A stretch of DNA of 34,782 bases from an uncultured Actinomycetes bacterium. Lineage in GTDB: Bacteria > Actinomycetota > Acidimicrobiia > Acidimicrobiales > RAAP-2. The DNA lies in contig CAIUMH010000111.1 in NCBI GenBank assembly GCA_903900235.1, positions 1 to 34,782 on the forward strand. The letters are read 5' to 3'. Both the position numbers and the translations under genes were made by a program. The notes under the pieces are model-generated. The model saw nothing but the letters and a program-made list of their open reading frames with translations, did not search any database and was not told where the DNA came from. Below are positions 12,893 through 21,700 of this stretch, one piece after another; positions within the stretch are counted from its first letter, which is position 1; each line of letters starts with the position of its first letter.

Positions 12893-14119
12893 ATGACTGC
12901 CCAGATCATCCTCACCAACCAGCTCGGCATCGCCGTAGCGAGCGATACCACCATGACCCTCGGCGAGAAGACCCTGCAGACCTCGAGCAAGATCGTGGCG
13001 CTGCCCTGGCCGCACCGCGTGGCCGTGCTCGACGCAGGCCTCGTCTTCGTCGGCGGCCTTCAGGGCCGCTTCCTGATCACCGAATGGATCCTCAGCCTCA
13101 GCGATTCCCTCCCCACGCTCGAGGCCTACGTGGAGAGCTTCGCCGCCTGGGTCGCTGACCACGCCGGCGAGCTGCTCGTCGACGATGCCATGTCCATGCG
13201 CGACGTTGCCCGCAAGGAGCTGATCGATCTGTGGAGCTACCGTGACGACGACTGGCACGGGCTCCACCACGGCGACACCGGGGCGCCCACCGTCCTTGAG
13301 GCCGAGCAGCTTGCCAAGGCCGTCGCCATCGTCGATAACTACTGCGCAGACAACTTCACCAGCGAGCCCTACCTCGACCTCGTCGACGGCGGCCTCGAGG
13401 CCCTCGTCGAGGCCTCAGGGTTCGATGCCACCGAGCTGATCGACGAGTTCCTCGAGCACCTTCGCGAGGACATGGGTATCGATGGGTCCGGCCTGGCCGA
13501 GCGGCTCGGAGAGTTCGTGACCGGTTCGCTGATCCGCTTCGTGACATCGAGAGAACTGCTCCGGCTCAACTTCGCCGGCTATGGCGCCGAGGAGATGTTC
13601 CCCGCCCATGCTGAGCTGAAGATCCGGTCCATCTACGGCGGACGGCTCCGCGCCGCCACCATCGTGCACGCGGTGAGCAAGCCCTGGCGCAGCACGCAGT
13701 GGTTCCCCATCGCCCAGCAGGATGCCATGGCCGACATGCTGCGTGGAATGAGCGGAGAGCGGCGCTCTGCCGTGATCCGGATGGCCACTGGCCTTGTGGA
13801 CGACATGGAGAAGCTCGACGAGGGCGACAAGAAGGCCTTCCGCGACAAGCTCTACGAGCGCCTCGAGGACTACTTCGCCTCGCACTTCGAGCGCTTCTCC
13901 GACAGCACCATCCGGTCGCTGAGCCTCCCGGCGCTCGCCTACTACGCCGACATGTTGGTCAAGATCCAGAGCATGCGGTCCGAGATGGCCGAGGGCCCGG
14001 TCTCGGTGGGCGGCGCCGTGGAATGCCTCACCATCTCGCGCACCCACGGGGTGGAGTGGTCGCGGCGTCTCTCGACGCACACCGACAACCGCACCGGGGA
14101 GATCGAGATCAGCTGGTAG
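12893..14119 (+). CDS. proteasome-like Ntn-hydrolase (putative threonine protease)
   Basis: A 408-residue protein whose first ~60 residues align without gaps to proteasome beta subunits. After Met removal Thr is residue 1, IAVASD gives Asp17 and SSKI gives Lys32, the places of the catalytic Thr1/Asp17/Lys33. The text GIAVASDTTMTLG matches the family's G-x-x-x-A-x-D-x-x-x-T, and hydrophobic strands follow (VAVLDAGLVFVGGLQG). The remaining ~330 residues are helical and acidic and do not match HslV, Anbu or 20S subunits (usually ~180-250 residues). An AAGGAA lies 9 nt before the ATG, and the catalytic Thr directly after Met supports this start. A terminator-like hairpin and then the NERD-helicase follow. 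Protease activity and substrate are inference. Confidence 0.72.
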   Translation: MTAQIILTNQLGIAVASDTTMTLGEKTLQTSSKIVALPWPHRVAVLDAGLVFVGGLQGRFLITEWILSLSDSLPTLEAYVESFAAWVADHAGELLVDDAMSMRDVARKELIDLWSYRDDDWHGLHHGDTGAPTVLEAEQLAKAVAIVDNYCADNFTSEPYLDLVDGGLEALVEASGFDATELIDEFLEHLREDMGIDGSGLAERLGEFVTGSLIRFVTSRELLRLNFAGYGAEEMFPAHAELKIRSIYGGRLRAATIVHAVSKPWRSTQWFPIAQQDAMADMLRGMSGERRSAVIRMATGLVDDMEKLDEGDKKAFRDKLYERLEDYFASHFERFSDSTIRSLSLPALAYYADMLVKIQSMRSEMAEGPVSVGGAVECLTISRTHGVEWSRRLSTHTDNRTGEIEISW

Positions 14120-14136
14120 CCGATCCCACGACGGAC

Positions 14137-14169
14137 CCTCCGCTCGCCCTTCATCCGGGCGGGCGGAGG
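14137..14169 (+). terminator. hairpin after the Ntn-hydrolase gene
   Basis: A 13-bp GC-rich stem with one G-U pair (14137-14149 with 14157-14169, 7-nt loop), 18 nt after the stop codon. It is followed by a pyrimidine run (TTCCTCCCTT), not a true T-tract, so termination may be partial and allow read-through into the helicase gene. Confidence 0.55.
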
Positions 14170-14284
14170 TTCCTCCCTTGCCAACGTGGCCGCCATCGCA
14201 TCATTCACGATCCCGGATACTCCCAGACGTCTCCCTGCTAGACAGAAGAGCAATCCACCACCTACGACGAAGCTGAGGGCAAAC

Positions 14285-15871
14285 GTGGCTATCTCACTCC
14301 CGGAGAACCTTCCGAGGCATCGGTTCCGCCACAAGGCTGAGTTCGAGGTGTACCAGTGCCTCCTCACGAGCCTGCGCGACGACTGGGTGATGATCCCGTC
14401 GCTCGAGATGCGACTCGACGGATCGTTCTCCGATCGGGAGATGGACATCCTTCTGCTCCATCGGATCCATGGGCTGATCCTGATCGAGGTCAAATCATTC
14501 CCCATGCGCGTCGAAGGGGGCCGCTTCTTCTACGAAGACGGAGCCGAGGTCGACAAGGACCCCCTCAGTCAGGTCGAAGCCCAGAGGAACTTCCTGACCC
14601 AACAGCTCAAGGACCTCGACCCGCAGATCTACGCCAAGATCCGCATCGCCATCGCCACACCAGCGACCATCAAGGTGACCGGAGAGCTCCCTCGATTGCT
14701 CCGCAGCGAGCAGCTCCTCGACTCAGCCAAGCTCGCCGAGCCCGACGAGGCCATCTCTAACCTCGTCTTCTCCGATCGCTACACCGTGGCACTCGGACCC
14801 GAGATGTTCGAGACCATTATCGAACGACTCGCCCCCAACGCCACCCTCGACACCTCGCCGGCCGGCATCCGGGCCATCGCTCGAGCCCGAATGGAGCGTC
14901 GCCTCGAGACCGAGACCAAAGTCCTCGAGAGCCTCGACGAGAACCACCGAGTGTTGGTCACCGGCGGTGCCGGGAGTGGCAAGACCCGACTCGCAGTGGC
15001 ATGGGCTCGACGAGCATCGGCCCGAGGCGAGCGAGTCCTCTATACCTGCTACAACGACCCGCTCGGCATCGCCAGCGCCAAGGAGCTCGACGGCTTCGAG
15101 GACATCACCGTCTCGCCCTTCCTGCGCTACCTCAAGACCGCGCCGGGACTCCCTCCGCTCGAGTCTGGACCCGAGGGAGAGATCACCCGCTTCTACTGGA
15201 AGCGGGTCGAGAACCATGCCGTCGAGCACTTCTCCGAGATCACCGACGCCTTCGACACGATCATCGTCGACGAAGCGCAGGACTTCAGCCCCATCTGGCT
15301 CGCCATGCTCGAGGAGCTGCTCGACCCGGAGGGCCCCCGCCGCATCTTCATGGTCGGGGACCCCGGCCAGTCCATCCGGCGCACCGGGTTCCGGCTGCTG
15401 ACCAACCGCGACGGCTGGATGCGGGCCGAGCTGGTGAGCAACAACCGCAACGCCCCGGCCATCGCCTCGCTGCTCCGTCAGAAGCTCGGCGGTGCGGCCT
15501 CGCCCAACGTCGAGCCCTATGCCACCGAGATCGTGCGGACCACGGTGGCGAGCGACGAGGAGGTCGTCGCCGCCGTCGAGGCGGCCCTCGGCCGACGTGG
15601 CGACGACCCGACGTGGGTGCTGACCACCACCTCGACCACCCGAGACCTGCTCCGCTGGCGCCTCGGCTTCGTCGAATGGGAGGGCCGGGAGCAGGGCACC
15701 GTCTGCGAGACCGTCTACCGGGTCAAGGGCCTCGAGGTCGACCAGGTCATCCTGGTGGTCGATGCCGAGGAGGACCAAGAGCGGCTCCGCCAGCTGCTCT
15801 ACTCCGGCGTGAGCCGTGCGCTCGAGGACCTCGAGATCATCGGCCCCGACTCGGTCATCGCTCGGGTCTGA
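14285..15871 (+). CDS. NERD nuclease-domain / UvrD-like SF1 helicase fusion
   Basis: A 528-residue protein. Residues ~12-110 are a NERD domain: K/E-rich helix, EMDILLL (D54) and LILIEVKS (E68, K70), the D...ExK pattern of nuclease-related domains. Residues ~210-528 are a compact superfamily-1 helicase: Walker A 227-234 (GGAGSGKT), Walker B 328-333 (VDEAQD), GDP...Q (358-362), VYRVKGLEVDQVIL (478-490) and LYSGVSRA (505-512). Family knowledge suggests cleavage or processing of DNA ends or foreign DNA. GTG 14285 follows GAGGG by ~6 nt and begins just before the NERD domain. An earlier in-frame GTG at 14186 would add low-complexity residues. It lies 165 nt after the Ntn-hydrolase gene. Confidence 0.88.
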   Translation: MAISLPENLPRHRFRHKAEFEVYQCLLTSLRDDWVMIPSLEMRLDGSFSDREMDILLLHRIHGLILIEVKSFPMRVEGGRFFYEDGAEVDKDPLSQVEAQRNFLTQQLKDLDPQIYAKIRIAIATPATIKVTGELPRLLRSEQLLDSAKLAEPDEAISNLVFSDRYTVALGPEMFETIIERLAPNATLDTSPAGIRAIARARMERRLETETKVLESLDENHRVLVTGGAGSGKTRLAVAWARRASARGERVLYTCYNDPLGIASAKELDGFEDITVSPFLRYLKTAPGLPPLESGPEGEITRFYWKRVENHAVEHFSEITDAFDTIIVDEAQDFSPIWLAMLEELLDPEGPRRIFMVGDPGQSIRRTGFRLLTNRDGWMRAELVSNNRNAPAIASLLRQKLGGAASPNVEPYATEIVRTTVASDEEVVAAVEAALGRRGDDPTWVLTTTSTTRDLLRWRLGFVEWEGREQGTVCETVYRVKGLEVDQVILVVDAEEDQERLRQLLYSGVSRALEDLEIIGPDSVIARV

Positions 15872-15892
15872 CCCAACCGACGAACGGGTCAG
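15868..15892. other. inverted repeat containing both convergent stop codons
   Basis: CTGACCC (15868-15874) and GGGTCAG (15886-15892) form a perfect 7-bp inverted repeat. It contains the TGA of the helicase gene and, on the other strand, the TGA of the nucleotidyltransferase gene. It is a candidate short bidirectional end signal in the 17-nt gap between convergent genes. Confidence 0.45.
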
Positions 15893-16506
15893 CGTGTGGC
15901 CCGACCCTCGCGGCCGTCGAGGAGGTCCCGGACGTTGGGCTCAGGCTTGAGGTCGGCTGGATCCGACGGCGCCACCAGGAGCGCCCGGAGCCTGGCGACC
16001 CGCTCGTCGTCTGGGCCGAGGAGCCGCACGACCACGCCCAGCACGGCGTCCCCGTCGATGCTCCCGGCCGAGGCCATCTCGGCGAGGTCGAGCCAGTCCT
16101 TGGGGCGGTTGAAGAAGGCCTTGAAGACCGCAAGGTCCTCCGGAGAGAGGAAGGGCATGGACCGGCCCAGGAATGGATGGTGCACGACCCGACGGGCCAC
16201 GTCCTCGTGGAACGACGTCGTGTTCAGGAACACGTCCACGGGCAGATCCTCCCAGTAGAGGCGCTGCTGGCCGTCTCGGTCGAGCACGTCGACGTCGTGA
16301 TCGGTGACCTCGATGCTGTCGGGGAGCGCGGCGAGTACCCGCGCCAGCTCGTCGGTCCCGACGAACACGTTGAGGTCGACGTCGTTGGTGGCACGGGGAT
16401 CCCTCGTGCACCAGGCGAGCGCCAGCGCCCCGCCAAACGCGTGGGCGATGTCGGCGTCGACGAGCGCGTCGTACAGCTCGACGATCGCCGCGGTCATCGG
16501 CTTCAT
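15889..16506 (-). CDS. nucleotidyltransferase toxin (AbiEii/MenT-like)
   Basis: A 205-residue protein with the nucleotidyltransferase signature GGALALAW...RATNDVDLNVFV (Gly 25-26, Asp42, Asp44), then DLPVDVF and LSPEDLAVFKAFFNRPKDWLDL, typical of AbiEii-type proteins. Related toxins such as mycobacterial MenT add nucleotides to tRNA acceptor ends and stop translation. The ATG at 16506 overlaps the XRE gene stop by 4 nt. The frame is open upstream to 16851, but only inside the antitoxin gene. Together they form a TA pair just downstream of recD. The exact subfamily is not settled from sequence alone. Confidence 0.85.
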   Translation of the reverse strand: MKPMTAAIVELYDALVDADIAHAFGGALALAWCTRDPRATNDVDLNVFVGTDELARVLAALPDSIEVTDHDVDVLDRDGQQRLYWEDLPVDVFLNTTSFHEDVARRVVHHPFLGRSMPFLSPEDLAVFKAFFNRPKDWLDLAEMASAGSIDGDAVLGVVVRLLGPDDERVARLRALLVAPSDPADLKPEPNVRDLLDGREGRATR

Positions 16507-16823
16507 GGCACGACCATGGACGCCACGAGCGGGAAGGCGAGCTCCCTTCGAGCGGGCCGAGGATAGGCATCCGCCAGGTCGAGCAGCGAGGCGAGGGCCT
16601 CGCCTCGGCGACGGAGCTCCACCTCGTCGTCTGCCACGAGCGACGCGTCGACCCGGAAGCCCATCGCGGCGAGGATCCGCTGCAGGGTCACCACCGAGGG
16701 GACGGAGCGGCCCTCCTCGTAGGCCGAGAGGGTCGACGCCGAGGTGCCCGCCAGACGGGCGAGGTGCCGCCGGGAGATCCCTGCCTCGCTTCGGGCCTCG
16801 ATGATCAGCTGCGCTGCGTCCAT
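16503..16823 (-). CDS. XRE-family helix-turn-helix antitoxin
   Basis: A 106-residue protein with a standard XRE/Cro HTH at residues ~4-55 (IIEARSEAGISRRHLARLAG, STLSAYEEGRSVPSVVTLQR), followed by a helical tail probably contacting the toxin. The ATG at 16823 lies 6 nt after the TATCAT box, with no ribosome site, so it is probably leaderless. Its promoter carries a 20-bp palindrome over the -10 box (16831-16850). It is co-directional with recD, whose stop is 46 nt upstream. Confidence 0.88.
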   Translation of the reverse strand: MDAAQLIIEARSEAGISRRHLARLAGTSASTLSAYEEGRSVPSVVTLQRILAAMGFRVDASLVADDEVELRRRGEALASLLDLADAYPRPARRELAFPLVASMVVP

Positions 16824-16829
16824 CCCAAT

Positions 16830-16850
16830 ATGATACCAGATCTAGTATCA
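16830..16850 (-). promoter_or_regulatory. palindromic operator and -10 box of the XRE-nucleotidyltransferase operon
   Basis: 16831-16850 is a 20-bp palindrome with one mismatched pair (TGATAC...GTATCA). On the minus strand its downstream half overlaps TATCAT (16835-16830), 6 nt before the ATG at 16823. The stretch TCTGGTATCAT is nearly the same as TCTGGTACCAT before the RHH antitoxin gene. Both palindromes end exactly 7 nt from their start codon. Confidence 0.7.
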
Positions 16851-16869
16851 TCCGGAGGCGTGGCGACCA

Positions 16870-18726
16870 CTATGCCGTCCGCACCACCAACCGCTCGGTC
16901 AGACCCGACACCCGTTGGACCGTGGTGGTGAGCGCTGCCGCCAGCACCTCGTCGTTGCCGACGATCACGACCTCATGCTTGGCCCTGGTCACCGCCGTGT
17001 AGAGCAGCTCCTTGGTCAGGATGCGGTTCGTGCTCGCCGGTAGGGACACGATCACCCGCTCGTACTCGCTGCCCTGGCTCTTGTGGATGGTGAACGACCA
17101 GGCCGGCGTCGCCTCATCGATGACCAGAAGCGGCCGATGGCGAGGGCTGTCGCCTCCGGGCAGGAAGTAGGCCTCGGGCCCGACATCGGTCTGGCAGACC
17201 ACACCGACGTCACCGTTCGAGAGGCGCTCGGCGAGTTCCTTGGTGGCCGACTGTTCGTTCTTCAAGACCATCAGGGGCGTGCCGACGGCGAACCGGCCCG
17301 ACACCTCGACCGACGTCGCCGTGCGGGCGAGCGCCTCCTCGACCTTGGCCCTCCACCAAGCTACCGACCAGTCCCCTTCTCGGTTTCCACACAGGACTAC
17401 TTGGCGACCGAGGAGGTCGAGTGCGCCGTCGATGTTCCCGGCCTCGGCCTGGGCACGAATCGCCTTTGCTGACTCGACCACCGACCCGAGCTGCTCAGCC
17501 GGTGTGACCGAGCGCCGCAGCTTCGTCGGATGAGCGGCGAGGGCTGCAGTCACCTCATCCATGCTCCCAGCGTTGATCGCCTGCGCCAACTGCACGATGG
17601 CCTCATTGCTCCGGTGGCTGGTGACCAGCCGCGTGACGATCGACTCGAGCGGGGATCCGGGCGACGACCCTGCCTCCACGATGTCGCGCAGCACCGCTCC
17701 CACCTCGACCGAGACGAGCTGGTCGGGATCGCCAACCAGGATCACGTGGCTGTCGCCGGCGCACCGAAGGAGCTGATCGAGCAACGTCATCTCGAGCATG
17801 GAGACCTCGTCGACGATCACGAGGTCGCAGTGCAGCTCGACCCGAGACACCGACGCATCGGGTCGAATCTCCAAGAGCCGGTGGACGGATCCGGAGTTCG
17901 GGTCGATCAGGAGCTCCTCGGCGAACTCGACCATCCCTCGCTCCCCGAAGGCCTGGTCGAGTGCCTCGCGCATGCGCACCGCCGCCTTGGCCGTGGGAGC
18001 GCAGATCGCCACCCTGAAGGGTCGGCCTCGCTCCCGAGCCACCATGCCCATCGAGCGCAGCAGCGTGGCGATGGCCGTCGTCTTTCCCGTCCCCGGTCCA
18101 CCAGTGAGGACCGACACCGAACGAGTGACCGCCCGGTTGAGAAAGTCGGAGACCTGCGGACTCAGCCGGCCGGAATCAGCGAAGCCCTCGAGCTGTGCCG
18201 CCGTGGGCAGCGGCACGTCGTCAGCCCCGACGACCGACACATCCTCCACTGAGGCCAGGAGCCGGTTGGCGATGGCGCACTCGGCCGCCGCATACCGTCG
18301 GATGGTGATGTATCGACCCGCACCGCCAGCAGTCGAGAGCACTATCGGTGGGCCACCCGGACCGACCGCATCTGACTCCAGGGCCTCGCGACCGACCAGG
18401 CGGGGGTCTGCCGTGATCAGCGCGTTGGAGAGTGCTTCGGCATCGACGTGGTCACCGACGAACACGAGCTGCCCGTCGTCATCCCGCGTGGTCCAGAGCT
18501 CCTCGAGCAGCCGACCGAAGACGGCGGGGTCGAGGTCGACGGCCGCGTGGTTGTGGCGCACAGCCTTGGCCAGAAGCAGGAGGGCCCGGTAGAGATCGGC
18601 GGAGACCTCGAGCTCGCCGGGGTCGAGGCGCATGGCGAGGCGGATCGAGGCGTCGGCGAGGAGTCGGTCGGTCTCGTCGAAGACCTCGCCGAGCTCGTCG
18701 ACGTCGAAGTGGTCATTGCGCAGCAT
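16870..18726 (-). CDS. recD: exodeoxyribonuclease V alpha subunit RecD
   Basis: A 618-residue SF1B helicase subunit. It has Walker A at 209-216 (GGPGTGKT), VDEVSM at 305-310, GDPDQL at 332-337, the SHR...NEAI region, HKSQG at 548-552 and YTAVTRAK at 576-583. RecD is the 5'-to-3' motor of RecBCD, which unwinds and degrades DNA from double-strand ends and loads RecA after Chi. The N-terminal ~170 residues form the RecB-contacting region usual in the family. Start and recB stop overlap by one base (TGATG), so it is co-translated as the last gene of recC-recB-recD. The XRE TA promoter begins within 46 nt of its stop. Confidence 0.96.
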   Translation of the reverse strand: MLRNDHFDVDELGEVFDETDRLLADASIRLAMRLDPGELEVSADLYRALLLLAKAVRHNHAAVDLDPAVFGRLLEELWTTRDDDGQLVFVGDHVDAEALSNALITADPRLVGREALESDAVGPGGPPIVLSTAGGAGRYITIRRYAAAECAIANRLLASVEDVSVVGADDVPLPTAAQLEGFADSGRLSPQVSDFLNRAVTRSVSVLTGGPGTGKTTAIATLLRSMGMVARERGRPFRVAICAPTAKAAVRMREALDQAFGERGMVEFAEELLIDPNSGSVHRLLEIRPDASVSRVELHCDLVIVDEVSMLEMTLLDQLLRCAGDSHVILVGDPDQLVSVEVGAVLRDIVEAGSSPGSPLESIVTRLVTSHRSNEAIVQLAQAINAGSMDEVTAALAAHPTKLRRSVTPAEQLGSVVESAKAIRAQAEAGNIDGALDLLGRQVVLCGNREGDWSVAWWRAKVEEALARTATSVEVSGRFAVGTPLMVLKNEQSATKELAERLSNGDVGVVCQTDVGPEAYFLPGGDSPRHRPLLVIDEATPAWSFTIHKSQGSEYERVIVSLPASTNRILTKELLYTAVTRAKHEVVIVGNDEVLAAALTTTVQRVSGLTERLVVRTA

Positions 18727-21700
18727 CAGGCCTCCCGCCGTCCGGCCAGGATGTCCGAGCAGCCGGTGACCACGTCAGCAGGGATGTCCCATCGGGCCAG
18801 GCCATCTCCGGCTGTCGCCCGAGGCAGGGCGGCACCGCGGACGTAGTAGTAGCAGATGCCCCCGAGGTTCCTCTCCGGCGCGTAGCCGGGCATCCGGCGC
18901 GCGAGATAGCGGTGGAGGGCGACCGAGTAGAGCAGGCCCTGAAGCGGGTAGCCCGACAGCGACATCTCCCCCACTAGTTGCTCGGGGTCGTAGGCGGTGG
19001 CCTCCTTGAGCAGGTTGGACTTGTAGTCGAGGACCACAAAGCGCGGGCTCGTCGGATCCCCGACCTGGGCCACGAGGTCGATGCTCCCGGTTAAGAAGCC
19101 CTGGAACAACCGGGCTGCCTGCTCGGGGGCGGAGGCCAACTCGGTGAAGAACCCGGCGTAGGCACCGTCGGCGTCGTGCTCGGCCACCAGCCGGGCGATG
19201 GCCGTCAGGCGGTCGGACTTCGGGCCCCGGCCCTCGAGGGGCAGGGTGAAGCGCATCTCGTTGGCCACCCGGTCGGCACCGAGGGCCGTGAGGTCGTCGA
19301 GGCTGAGCTCATCGAGCTGCGCACCGAGGCCATGACGGAGGATCGTGGCGAACTCGGCCGTGACGGCGGCCGGGTCGCCGAGGGTGATCCCGGCCCGCCG
19401 GTAGGCCTCGACCACCTCGGCCTCGAGACGGTCGGTCTCGCCAGAGTCGAAGACGCCGACCACCCGCTCGAAGACCTCGTGGATCGCCACGCCCACGATG
19501 TTGCCGGCGTGGCCGCCGAAGAGGCTGCTGCCGAGCTTGCGTCGAGCCGTCGCGTCGCCGGCCACGTCCTCGGCGAACACGCCGCCGTCGTAGGCGGGAC
19601 CGGCGCTGCCGGACTCCACGTCGACCTCCGCCGCAGATGGGCTGCTGCCGTGGACCTGGAGGGCGGAGTACGACCACCGTCGGAGCGACTCGTCGATGAA
19701 GGGCCGCTCGACCACATCGGTCGTCGAGACCTCGATTCGGCCTCCTCGGGCCAGCGCCGAGCTGCCAACTTCGAGTGGCTCCGGTCGGACGACCTCGATG
19801 TCGGGGGCACACGGGGCACCAGCCGCTGCGCAGATCGCCGCGATCTCGTCGAGTTCCGACGTCTCGGCCAAGAGCAGCGACTCGACCAGGAGCCTCCAGA
19901 GCGAAGTCTTCGAGATCCGGCTGCGTTCCCCTTTGCCCTTGTAGTCGTGCCGGTCAAGGTCCGAAATCCAGGCCACCATCTCCGACTTGGCGCGGGTCAA
20001 GCCGACGTAGATCAGCCGGGCGGCCTCGTCGGTGCGCTGGCGCTCCTCGTCAAGCGCCGACGAGCTGTCGTCGCCCACCTTCTTTGCCGTGAGTCGGCCA
20101 AGATCGAACACCCGACCCTCCGGCGTCGAGAGCACGCCATCGAGGTCGGCGAAGTCCTTGCCGCCTGGCGCAGACTCGATGGACGGGATGAGGACCACCT
20201 CGAACTCGAGGCCCTTGGCCCCGTGCATCGTCATGATGGTCACGGCTCCGCCGTCGGACTCGACCCGACGGGCCAACGCGTCCCGGGCCTCCTCGTCCTC
20301 CTCGTTGGAGGTCATGCCGGCCTCGAGCCAGGCCAGCGCAACCGAGGCGGTCACGCCGCGCGAGTGTGCAGCGGCAAGCAACTCGAAGAGATGGTCGATG
20401 TCGGTCCAGCTCCGCTCCGGGTCCTCGGAGCTCAAGATGGTTCGCGTCGTGGCCGTATCGAGGGCTCGTCGGCAGAGCGCGCCGGGCCCGTGAGTCTCGA
20501 GGGTTCGAGCAAGGGAGGGAAGCGACTCGAGATCGTGGTGGCGGAACCAGGTGGAACCCAGCAGCCCACCTCTTCGAGGGTTGGTTGGCTCCGAGAGCAC
20601 CCAGAGCAGGCAGCGCAGCTGTAGTGCCGCTCGCGACTTGAAGACCTGCTCGGTCTTCGACGTCACCGCAGAGATCCCTGCCTTGCGCAGGGCGCTGCAG
20701 ATCAGATCCGCCATGGTGTTGGTCCGGACCAGTACGGCGATCTCGTCGAGCGCCACGCCCTCGTCCCGATAGCCGGCCACCACCCCCACGAGGTCCTCAG
20801 TGATCAAGGCTTTCGTGTCGTCAGGCGACGCTAGGCCGTCGGGGTTCCTCTCGTAGGGCAGGGCGGACGGCCGTCGACCGTCCGGGCCGAGGCGGGCCAG
20901 AGGGACGTGCTCGGTGAGGTCACGGATGATGACTCGGCCTCCCGTCACATCCTCTTGGCCGGCAGCCACAGGCGAGTAGCGAATCTCGGTCAGCGAGCGC
21001 GTGGCCGTCTGGAGCGGCGTTGAGTACGACCACCCCCTCGCCAGGCCGATGTCCTCGGCTTGGAACGACAGGCCGTCGAAGTAGGCGGAGATCGCCGGGT
21101 GCTGGCCGGCCAGGAACAGGGCATTGAGCCTGCCGAGCATGTCCGGGGCCGAGCGGTAGTTGCGGGTGAGCTGGTGGCTCAGCATCAGGTCATCCCCGCC
21201 GGCCTCCTGGCCGAGGAGATCCTGGAAGATGACGACGTCGCCCCCGCGGAAGGTATAGATCGCCTGCTTGGGGTCGCCGACGATGACCACGGGAACCTTG
21301 CCGACGAAGGCCTCCTTGAAGATGGCCCACTGTGCGCTGTCGGTGTCCTGGAACTCATCGATGAGGACGAGGCCGAAGGTGTCGGCCAGGGCCGAGGTTG
21401 AGCGGTCGCCACCGCGCACCGCATCCCAGTAGACGGCCGAGATCATGGCGTCGAAGGTCACCGATGCCTCGAGGCGCATCATCTCAGCCGAGCGATGCTC
21501 GGCCTCCTGCACGAGCTCGAGGAGCAGCTCGGCCTGCGCCCGTCGGTCGCTCTCGTCGATCTCGGGCAGCTCGGCCAAGGCCTTCGACGGCCCTCCGTCG
21601 TGCGCATCGAGGCCGCCGAGGCTCACTGCGGCGGCGGCGGTCGACCGGACGCGATTTCGGAGGACCTTCGCCTTGAGGACGCCAGAGGCCCCCGCATCCT

